The notes beneath the pieces are model-generated. The model saw only the letters and a list, made by a program, of their open reading frames with translations. It made no database searches and was not told the DNA's origin. 64,000 bases of DNA from Dyadobacter alkalitolerans DSM 23607 (GTDB lineage Bacteria > Bacteroidota > Bacteroidia > Cytophagales > Spirosomataceae), in NCBI RefSeq assembly GCF_000428845.1, contig NZ_AUAS01000003.1, positions 1 to 64,000 of the forward strand, read 5' to 3'. Of the stretch, positions 37,901 through 44,367 are shown one piece after another. The translations under genes were made by a program, and so were the position numbers. How positions within the stretch are numbered: the first letter of the stretch is position 1; each line of letters starts with the position of its first letter.

Positions 37901-38052
37901 CAATCCGTGACAATGGCAACGGATTTGATCCCGAATTTGCCAGAAAAGGTAATGGGCTAGCCAATATGCATCAGCGCGCGGCACAGATGAATGGTCTGCT
38001 TACGATCCATTCCGTCATTGACGAGGGCACAACTATTACGCTACTATTTTAG
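34936..38052 (+). CDS. Two-component sensor histidine kinase with periplasmic beta-propeller (module B)
   Basis: This protein has 1038 residues, the same length as kinase A. A signal peptide (YGLLPFLFLIFTNICLAQ) is followed by Reg_prop propeller repeats (GPEQGLPSRNTRSLTQDGRG; MHDGLPDNNIYAALPDERGN; ISDGLPHLEFNHGSYLKARD). Next come a Y_Y_Y domain and one membrane helix (IWFYIFSLLGIGLLIYLFY). The kinase is of the HisKA_3 (NarX-like) type with His854 in ISADMHDEIGSTLSS, then an ATPase with NAAKYSNAST, IRDNGNGFDPE and GNGLANMHQRA. HisKA_3 kinases usually pair with LuxR-type regulators, and one follows at 38155. Kinase A has a classical HisKA instead, so the two are not simple copies. Confidence 0.9.
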   Translation: MLRRLLQFQLNLSCIKIHSYGLLPFLFLIFTNICLAQAPQTRVNIQLLGPEQGLPSRNTRSLTQDGRGFMWVATGQELWRYDGYSFQNFTAMLTRSIGGGTLINQIKTGPKGEIWVAHNIGVSIINPLNLTCKTINPSASFKSVDSKQHLDVFFDRDQNGWVSIPRGKLIKINADYIPEALYTPPTEAGRSAAIESQVTKLFVIKNNRQYAFSDSTFLDEMDGNAHLLKRTNLLSQGIDSRQYGVFNVMQSGADTLQIYYRHKASKKCRMRKYAFGAGTFGPLTDLASPIAPDFIYAYQNSYKWYKSSKEIGFLNQKTGQFTNLTTLLLQKSGADIFFFGAYLSTDGSFWVSGVNGLIKVTLTEEIFRRYMSVPLEKTSDIGTSVRGITEDHSGMIWACSYGYNRDGLQYLLHQIDPATHLSRHMQLHSQTKISNEMVIPYKVLFTKNDVYAVTDGTQFLKIDPETEAYHAVEFPFVSGRGFTSFYKLNDSTFWTGTWGGMGVISTRDLKPVLLNDKAGRYIKNERVNNFMRWKQNRVLVSTTNGLYVLNQDASIFEHYGQTIGDRIKLPALQIFHTVWFENALWAATGQGLIRIDVDSKKTQLFTMHDGLPDNNIYAALPDERGNLWLSTNKGLSRFDTKTRKFHNYGISDGLPHLEFNHGSYLKARDGTLYFGGLNGVVAFNPEQLDLSSKKERALQLISYAKFDASRNKTDTITTHQAGQQIIFNPGDRLFAFAFMSPDYQNTSLNRFRYKLEGWGDDRWQMFENGNKLLFNSLPPGNYMLKVQVSVGGADWSSQEWKSSIQVVAPWYKSIWFYIFSLLGIGLLIYLFYQNRLRQIMDIQKIRNGISADMHDEIGSTLSSITFYSQALLMQMEKTEHQQVVQKIKENAQQVQEGLSDIVWSVKGGSDQIEDVFARMFQFGSTLAESKGFAFSFEADSQIQNQKLDMQTRKNLYLIFKEAMNNAAKYSNASTVEVFTTKEGSQTKLTIRDNGNGFDPEFARKGNGLANMHQRAAQMNGLLTIHSVIDEGTTITLLF

Positions 38053-38073
38053 TCCGCTGAAGATGACTAGTAT

Positions 38074-38081
38074 TTGCTATA
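38074..38081. promoter_or_regulatory. Module B operator half-site before the response regulator
   Basis: TTGCTATA matches one full arm of the module B palindrome. The expected left arm (38063-38069) agrees at only four of seven bases. It is 74 bp upstream of the regulator ATG, so it may be a weak autoregulatory site. Confidence 0.35.
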
Positions 38082-38154
38082 TAGTAGAAGATAGTCGATT
38101 ATTAATTTTGCAGCATGTTATTTCAATATCATATTAGTGCTGTTAACTTACTGT

Positions 38155-38787
38155 ATGGCGTCAAGGATCACTATTTTCGATGATAATCAGGAGCGGTTAA
38201 GCAGCGTTTCCATGCTCCTCAATCTTTCTGAGGGTTTCTTGTGCACCGGAACTTTCCCCAATGCCAATAACCTTTTGGCCAACATCACCGAATCGAAGCC
38301 TGACCTTGTGCTCATGGATATCGACATGCCCGGCACAAACGGCATAGATGCAACCGTCCTGATCAGAAGGCATTTCGGCGCATTACCTGTGCTGATCCAA
38401 ACGAACTTTGAAGAAGACGAGCGGATTTTTGGTAGTCTGCAAGCCGGTGCCAATGGATATCTGTTAAAGAAAACAAGTCCCGAGCGATTTATTGAAAGTT
38501 TGCGAGAAGCGCTTGAAGGCGGTGCGCCTATGACCGGCAGCATTGCTACCAAAGTGCTACGTTACTTCTCTGCTCAGACGACAACTAAAAAAGATTACCA
38601 CCTGACCGAGCGAGAAAGGCACATATTAGGCTTTTTGGTTAAAGGTTACAGCTACAAATTAATTGCCGCTGAATGTGATATTGCTTACAATACGGTCAAC
38701 AACCATATCCGCAATATCTATGACAAGCTTTACGTAAATAGCGCCACCGAGGCGGTGAGTCTGGCGATCAGGGAAAGGTTGGTCTGA
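38155..38787 (+). CDS. LuxR/NarL-family response regulator (module B)
   Basis: This is a 210-residue regulator, started at the ATG at 38155; the frame extends six codons up to a GTG. The receiver has the acidic pair in TIFDDNQERL, the phospho-acceptor Asp in LVLMDIDMPGTNG and the conserved lysine in NGYLLKKTSPE. The C-terminal LuxR helix-turn-helix is LTERERHILGFLVKGYSYKL, then YNTVNNHIRNIYDKLYV. It lies 102 bp after kinase B in the same direction and is its evident partner. It is the prime candidate to bind ATAGCAA-N4-TTGCTAT, since NarL/LuxR regulators bind such short palindromes. Its end overlaps the convergent tail-collar gene by 20 bp. Confidence 0.92.
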   Translation: MASRITIFDDNQERLSSVSMLLNLSEGFLCTGTFPNANNLLANITESKPDLVLMDIDMPGTNGIDATVLIRRHFGALPVLIQTNFEEDERIFGSLQAGANGYLLKKTSPERFIESLREALEGGAPMTGSIATKVLRYFSAQTTTKKDYHLTERERHILGFLVKGYSYKLIAAECDIAYNTVNNHIRNIYDKLYVNSATEAVSLAIRERLV

Positions 38788-39145
38788 TGACCGGGGTTTT
38801 GTTGCTTGACGGAAAAATGCCCTTTAATGCAATGCAGAAATTTGTCGATTCGTAAGTGGGCGCTACCGACTGCGGCTGAGCACTTCTTTCCAGACCAAGC
38901 GGGCGCGATAACTGATTAGCTAGTACAAGCATCTGCGCATGCAATTCGATCTGAACTGGCTTACGCCCCGCCAAATTAGGCAATGCGAAAGTTAATTGTC
39001 CATCGCCGCCAAACATGGTTCCCAACAATTCAAACAATGCAGAATGCTCCGCAATGCGCATTTCCCGGCCGTCACACCTGGCCCAGCCTTCGGGTACATT
39101 GCGAGTCGGAATATATTTTATTTCTGCCAGAAAAGGTTCTCTCAT
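38768..39145 (-). CDS. Tail-collar domain protein 1 (microcystin-dependent-protein-like)
   Basis: This is a 125-residue protein. The first 65 residues are a phage tail-collar domain: FLAEIKYIPTRNVPEGWARC, DGREMRIAEHSALFELLGTM, FGGDGQLTFALPNLAGRKPV. The last 30 (ESTNFCIALKGIFPSSN) match the usual end of the family. The middle is shorter than in the commoner 170-residue forms. There is no signal peptide and no phage gene nearby. Such proteins occur widely outside prophages, including in contractile-injection or adhesin loci. The paralogue at 39182 follows. Confidence 0.8.
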   Translation of the reverse strand: MREPFLAEIKYIPTRNVPEGWARCDGREMRIAEHSALFELLGTMFGGDGQLTFALPNLAGRKPVQIELHAQMLVLANQLSRPLGLERSAQPQSVAPTYESTNFCIALKGIFPSSNKTPVIRPTFP

Positions 39146-39181
39146 GACTATCAGCTAGGGCAAACAGGGATGAATTTCCGC

Positions 39182-39484
39182 TCAGCTCTTTGGCGCGTAT
39201 ATCCCATACAGTGAAATAATGTAGTTGACATATATATAGGGCTCGCTGCTATCAAAAGGCCTTTCCCCGCCGCCGGGGCCCTCGTCCTGGTGTACCGGCA
39301 TCTCACCTCTGAGATCGGGAAGGCCAAAGGTTATCAGTCCATCGCCGCCGTATGTGGTTCCCAGCACGTGAAAGAGAAAATGGTTTTCTGCGATGGGAAG
39401 CAGCGTCCCATCGCAGAAATGCCAGCCCTCGGGAGCGAATTTCCCGGCGAACATTTTAATTTCGCCAACATAAGGGTAATCCAT
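39182..39484 (-). CDS. Tail-collar domain protein 2
   Basis: This is a 100-residue paralogue of the neighbouring gene. The collar domain is YVGEIKMFAGKFAPEGWHFC, DGTLLPIAENHFLFHVLGTT, YGGDGLITFGLPDLRGEMPV. A short acidic, glycine-rich linker (DEGPGGGERPFDSSEP) leads to the family ending YVNYIISLYGIYAPKS. It is upstream of gene 38768 with a 36-bp gap, so the pair is probably co-transcribed, perhaps with the GEVED protein gene at 43355 only 19 bp away on the same strand. Confidence 0.8.
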   Translation of the reverse strand: MDYPYVGEIKMFAGKFAPEGWHFCDGTLLPIAENHFLFHVLGTTYGGDGLITFGLPDLRGEMPVHQDEGPGGGERPFDSSEPYIYVNYIISLYGIYAPKS

Positions 39485-39503
39485 GGCAAGAATCCTTAAA
39501 ATG

Positions 39504-42500
39504 CTACTCTTTTACTATTTTCCTGGTTTCGGAAATACTTCCGTTGTCAAATTTCAAAATGTTTAAACCCGGGGACAGCTTGTCTATCGTAATAATGTTC
39601 GGCCCAGGTTGTAAAATCTTGCTCTTATGAGATAATACTCTCCCTGTTACGTTATAATGGGTAATGTTCCAAGGGCCTTTCTTGATTGCATTAATTTCAA
39701 TGTATACTTTACCAGTACCAGGATTTGGGTAAAAATTTCCGACCAGGAATTTTTCTGTATCGCTTCCCAATGCAACTATTTTTGAGTAAGCATATTTGGT
39801 ATCCAGATCTATCATTTTCAGGCGGTAATATGCTTTTCCAACAGGTGCATTAAGATCAAGAAAAGTGTAAGTTCGTCGCTCGTCGGGTGCTTGCTCGCCT
39901 ATTTTCTCAAATGTTTTTGCATTCAAACTCCTTTGGATTTCAAAATGACTGAAATCAACTTCCGAGCTGGTTTTCCAGGTAAGCTCATTGCTCTTCTCTA
40001 CGGCTTTCCCTGTGAAAGAAATCAATGTTACTGGCAAAGGTTGTTCAATTGATTTCGCTATAAAGCCGCTGAATCCGGATACAGGGAATGTCACTTCCCA
40101 GATGGAATTGATGGCATTCCAGACAAAAGTGTAATCTCCTGCATTCCAGGAGTTTGACCCGTCAGGGATATAGGATGGCGGCCCGAAATAATTCAAGCCT
40201 GTGTTACTGGTTCCTGAAAATTTAACAATCTGGAAATGGGCAATACCTGAGACATCATTCGGGCCGATTGGCAAAAGGCCTGCAGTAATGGTTGCATTAT
40301 AGGCATCAAAGTCGGCTTGTGAGAAGTACAAGGTTACCGTGCCGGTTGCTGTGCTTGCATTAGTGCTTGGCGTAATTTCATAATGCCGGGGCACATAGCT
40401 GAAAGGCGGGGTTGTTTCAAGCCAGCTTTTTATAGTAGCCTCAGTAAAGCCTTCTAGGGGCACTACTTTGGCTATATATTCACAATTATTGGCTACAAGA
40501 GGCGTTGCGGCAACATTTTGCGTATTGGTTGTTGCTGCTGTCGGGAGAGAGACATTACCATCACAAGTCGGAACAATGATGTTCACAAAGTAATCTTCCG
40601 TCTCACCACTGGCATAACCTCCGCAAGCAGAATCACCTATTCCCCCGTTACCAGATATGACTCTCATGCGCGATAATCCTGGCAAGGCCGTTTCCGGAAT
40701 CGTAATAGAACCCGTCAATGTATAGTCCGGAGAAAAGTTATTTGATGAGAAATACACTCTTTCCGCAGGCGCATCAAAACTGCCATTATGGTTGTAGTCG
40801 ATCCAAACAGATGTTGCACTTAAACCAAAAGATCCACACTGACCCATCCGAATAGAGATTGGAATGGCATTTGATACTGTAAGGTTCGGCGCAGATACCA
40901 GGTTAGTGTAATCTGAATATCTGTTGTGTAGGGAGAGCAGGCCTCCGGTTTGACCACAATTAGAAGAATTATTTAATTCAGCAATTGATACATTGAATAT
41001 GTCAGAACCTGAATTGTCATCTGACGCAGATGTACAAGGACAATAAAGAAATGTGTCATGCACAGCCACCGGTGTTGATATGGTTGTGTTTGCGCCGGTT
41101 GGACAGGTTACTTCGCAGTAAAAGTTGTCAGGACCTGTGATGGTCGCAGTATATGTATCATTCGTAGCACCTGCAATCGGACCAGCATCATTATACCATT
41201 GGTAGGTGTTGCCCGAGGTAATTATAATAGGACTGAGGGAAAAAGTGAAACTCACCTCCGGGCAAACCGGGTTTTGCGTAGCTATTGCATTCAGTTGTAG
41301 CGGGCTGTCGCTGCAGGCAGGAGGTGGTAGAATGTTGATCAGATAATCTTCGGTTTCCCCCTGACCATAATTTTGGCAGGCGGAATTAAGCGGAGTAAGA
41401 CCAACAGTGGTAATGACCCGCATACGGGTGATGCCTGTTGATGCGGTTTTAGGAATAATAAATGAGCCAGTAGTGGTCAAATTCTGAAAACCTCTTTCCT
41501 GATGTATAAATTCACCCGGACTTTCAAAGGTTCCGTTACGGTTGTAGTCTATCCAGATAGCAATGTGGAAATAAGAGGAAGTCCCGCCTGCGGATACTGA
41601 AAACGGGATCGTTGCCAGTTGATTAAATACGGGTGCATCCACCACCGTAGTAAAGTCAGAATAGGCACCCAGCACGGATCCAGGTCCACCGGTTTGTGAA
41701 AAATTGGTTGAATGATTTAATGTTCCTGCGGTTACATTAGTAACATCTAATGTTGGTCCGCTCAAAGCGGTAGAAGTGCAATAGCATGTCAAGACAGAAA
41801 CCGGGATTGATCTTGTTGTTTTTGAGCCATTGGAACAGGTCACATCACAATAAAAGTTGTCCGGGCTTGTAATTGTAGCAGTATATGTTTCCTCTGTTGC
41901 ACCTGCAATCGGTCCCGCGTCATTATACCATTGATACGTGTTGCCGGTAGTAATAATCGCAGGACTGAGCGTGAAGGTATACCTTGCTTCCGGGCACACG
42001 GGAAGTTGTGTGGCAATTGTTTTGGTTTGGATCGGGTCGCCGCTGCATGCAGGAACTTCTCCAATGTTTACGACATAATCTTCGGTTTCTCCCTCACCAT
42101 AATTTTCACAAGCAGAGCCTACCGGATTTTGACCGGCATTTGTAACGACTCTCATACCTGTGATGCCCGTTGCAGCGCTTAAAGGAATCGTGAAAGAACC
42201 GTTAACTGTATGGTTGCCAGAATTTGGCTGCAATGTCTGATATACTCTTTCATCGGTATCTTCAAAAATGCCATTCTGGTTGTAGTCGATCCAGATGGAA
42301 GTGGCCGCATTACCGCTGTTTTCCGCAACTTGGATTGAAAATGGAATCGTGGTTAGTCGATCAAAGACCGGAGCCGCCACAAGCGTGGTGTAATTGGAAT
42401 ATCGATTTAAAATAGATCCTGGCCCTCCGGTTTGAGAAAGGTCAGAAGCGTTGTTCAGTGTCCCTGCTGTTACATTAAAAATGTCCGGACCTGTGGTATT

Positions 42501-43355
42501 GGTAGCAACAGAAGCGCAATAGCATGCATAAAATGGTGTCAAACTAATTGCAACCGGAGTCGATTGACCCGTTTGGCCGCTTTGGCTGCATGTAACGATA
42601 CAATAAAAATTGTCCGCAGCCGTGATGGTTGCCGTGTATGTCGGGTTAGTAGCGCCCGCAATAGGACCTTCATTATTGAACCATTGATAGGTGAACCCGA
42701 CAGCATCAGCACTATTCAATGCAGAAGATGATGAAAACGACAGATCAACCGTTCCGTTAAGGCAGGCAGTGGTTTGACTTGCGATGGTATTTCCCGGTGC
42801 AGGGGGTCCCGAGCAATGCACGGCTGTAATGTTCACTGTATAATCTTCTGTTTCGCCGCCGGTATAACTTCCGCAAGGCTCTACGTTTACGTTTGACGTA
42901 ATAATCCGCATACGGGTAGGGCCTGTCAAAGCACTCAGCGGAACAGTGATTGTCCCTGTAACAGTATGAAATGGTTCGGAGACTTGCCCGGAGCGAAACG
43001 CGAGTTCCACAGGCGCATCGAAACTTCCGTTGTGGTTATAGTCGATCCAAACCGAAGTTGTTGTCGCCTGGTAACCGGTGCAATAAGCAACATCGACTGA
43101 GAAAGATATTGGTTTTAATATAAAAAGATCCGGGGCTGCAAGATCGGTGTAATTCGAATAACCGCCCGGCACAGATCCGGTGCCAGCTGTTTGATTACAA
43201 GTTGAAGAATTGTTTAATGTGCCGATCTGCACCTTTACAATATCCTGGACAGGGCCACCCGTGGAAGTGCAATAAGTTTGTGCATTAATGATGCCGCTAC
43301 TGGCAAGACACAAAAGGATTATTAGAAATGTTGAGTAAAGTTTTTTGATTTTCAT
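39504..43355 (-). CDS. Giant T9SS surface protein with four GEVED and Ig-like repeats (module B)
   Basis: This protein has 1283 residues. The signal peptide is STFLIILLCLASSGIINAQ. Four GEVED-type domains of about 130 residues end in GGETEDYTVNI, EGETEDYVVNIG, QGETEDYLINIL and SGETEDYFVNIIV. Ig-like modules with TYQWYNDAGPIAGAT lie between them, two of them nearly identical. After the fourth come an unrecognised domain (ATPLVANNCEYIAKVVPLEG), the 90-residue stalk (LPVTLISFTGKAVEKSNELT) and a type A sorting domain (FYPNPGTGKVYIEINAIKKG). It is an exported multi-domain adhesin-like protein. A perfect module B palindrome lies 159 bp upstream. The tail-collar genes follow directly. Confidence 0.9.
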   Translation of the reverse strand: MKIKKLYSTFLIILLCLASSGIINAQTYCTSTGGPVQDIVKVQIGTLNNSSTCNQTAGTGSVPGGYSNYTDLAAPDLFILKPISFSVDVAYCTGYQATTTSVWIDYNHNGSFDAPVELAFRSGQVSEPFHTVTGTITVPLSALTGPTRMRIITSNVNVEPCGSYTGGETEDYTVNITAVHCSGPPAPGNTIASQTTACLNGTVDLSFSSSSALNSADAVGFTYQWFNNEGPIAGATNPTYTATITAADNFYCIVTCSQSGQTGQSTPVAISLTPFYACYCASVATNTTGPDIFNVTAGTLNNASDLSQTGGPGSILNRYSNYTTLVAAPVFDRLTTIPFSIQVAENSGNAATSIWIDYNQNGIFEDTDERVYQTLQPNSGNHTVNGSFTIPLSAATGITGMRVVTNAGQNPVGSACENYGEGETEDYVVNIGEVPACSGDPIQTKTIATQLPVCPEARYTFTLSPAIITTGNTYQWYNDAGPIAGATEETYTATITSPDNFYCDVTCSNGSKTTRSIPVSVLTCYCTSTALSGPTLDVTNVTAGTLNHSTNFSQTGGPGSVLGAYSDFTTVVDAPVFNQLATIPFSVSAGGTSSYFHIAIWIDYNRNGTFESPGEFIHQERGFQNLTTTGSFIIPKTASTGITRMRVITTVGLTPLNSACQNYGQGETEDYLINILPPPACSDSPLQLNAIATQNPVCPEVSFTFSLSPIIITSGNTYQWYNDAGPIAGATNDTYTATITGPDNFYCEVTCPTGANTTISTPVAVHDTFLYCPCTSASDDNSGSDIFNVSIAELNNSSNCGQTGGLLSLHNRYSDYTNLVSAPNLTVSNAIPISIRMGQCGSFGLSATSVWIDYNHNGSFDAPAERVYFSSNNFSPDYTLTGSITIPETALPGLSRMRVISGNGGIGDSACGGYASGETEDYFVNIIVPTCDGNVSLPTAATTNTQNVAATPLVANNCEYIAKVVPLEGFTEATIKSWLETTPPFSYVPRHYEITPSTNASTATGTVTLYFSQADFDAYNATITAGLLPIGPNDVSGIAHFQIVKFSGTSNTGLNYFGPPSYIPDGSNSWNAGDYTFVWNAINSIWEVTFPVSGFSGFIAKSIEQPLPVTLISFTGKAVEKSNELTWKTSSEVDFSHFEIQRSLNAKTFEKIGEQAPDERRTYTFLDLNAPVGKAYYRLKMIDLDTKYAYSKIVALGSDTEKFLVGNFYPNPGTGKVYIEINAIKKGPWNITHYNVTGRVLSHKSKILQPGPNIITIDKLSPGLNILKFDNGSISETRKIVKE

Positions 43356-44367
43356 CCGAACGTAGTTAAGGTATTTTATGAAAATTGTCCTGTTAGGCGA
43401 GTTTTGATAGCAGTCAGTTGGTAGCAGTTAGTTGGCTTTTGCTCCAATAAGTTTTTCTGGACTATAAGCAGTAAGTTGCGATGCAAAAAACAGAAAACAA
43501 CACACATTGTACAATAGCAAATATTTGCTATACCTGCGTGTTCTTGGTTGCTATACACCGCTCACTACTTCGGACAATAGCAAAGGGTAGTATCGAAAAA
43601 ATGCTTGAAGAATCTGGAATGATGAATAATCTGATACAAACGGCAGTTTAACCAAAGCATATAGATTTCATCTATCGGCTTTAACTGAAAGTTATTCGGT
43701 CGTTAAAGTGAAATTTGGAGATCCAGCAAAAAGCTGGGCTAATGTCGCTTGGAGGCAGGTATGCGTTCATAGATGGTGAGGTGGCACACCTTAAACTGTA
43801 ATTATTTTTTGCTACCGGCGTCCACATGCAACGGTCTTCTATATGTGGACCCGTATGACAAATGCAACACTTTCGTGGCAAAAATCGAGGGTTTTATGAG
43901 ATTTAGCCATTTGTTCTCCTTTCATGTTAATCCAACCTTTAAACCGAAAACAGGGGGCCGCCAACATTCGTACGAAATTTCCCATTCCACGATGGCCGAC
44001 CGGTACCCGGTACTGGATGAATTGATGCGGATTAAAGATAGTCGCTATCTTTAGGCCCGTTCAGGTTATGGGGTTAGGTTAAAAGATAGGACCAAAAGTA
44101 CCGCGAGTTGGATAGAGCATTTTTCTGGTGAAATGTGCGCTACATGCAAATCTCAGCCATCTTTGAATATTGAAGGGTTTAAAGTTTACCTTTTCTGAAA
44201 AATCTGTTAGCCGGAACTGGCCCTTCGAAAGCATATTGATATGCTTTCAACTAATATGGATACTCATACCAGTTCCATATAGAGGTTCTAGCAGGCTGGT
44301 GGTTGTTTAGGTTACAATCTTTTTAATCCAACCCATTGTCATCAGCACGAGTGAGGACAGTAACCCC
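43356..44367. other. Intergenic region of about 1 kb
   Basis: No gene can be supported. It contains module B site 3 at 43514-43531, further half-sites TTGCTATA (43548-43555) and ATAGCAA (43577-43583), and a hairpin with 9-bp arms (GAAAGCATA/TATGCTTTC, 44227-44248) downstream of the permease. An open frame at 43773-44054 has no protein-like features. Confidence 0.55.
43514..43531. promoter_or_regulatory. Module B palindromic operator, site 3
   Basis: ATAGCAA-ATAT-TTGCTAT is a perfect palindrome with the same arms and spacing as sites 1 and 2. Two further half-sites lie 17 and 46 bp beyond it. The unit controlled would be the GEVED protein and possibly the tail-collar genes behind it. Confidence 0.7.

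Noticed and set aside
38768..39484. Tail-collar genes considered as evidence for a prophage.
   Set aside because: No capsid, terminase, portal, lysis or integrase genes are nearby; such collar proteins occur widely outside phages.
39504..43355. Regularly repeated sequence considered as a CRISPR-like array.
   Set aside because: The repeats are protein-coding GEVED and Ig-like units with long periods; no short repeats with unique spacers and no cas genes occur anywhere in the window.
43773..44054. 93-codon plus-strand frame in the intergenic region after the giant GEVED gene.
   Set aside because: No domain pattern, no signal peptide, unusual composition; likely chance in decayed DNA.
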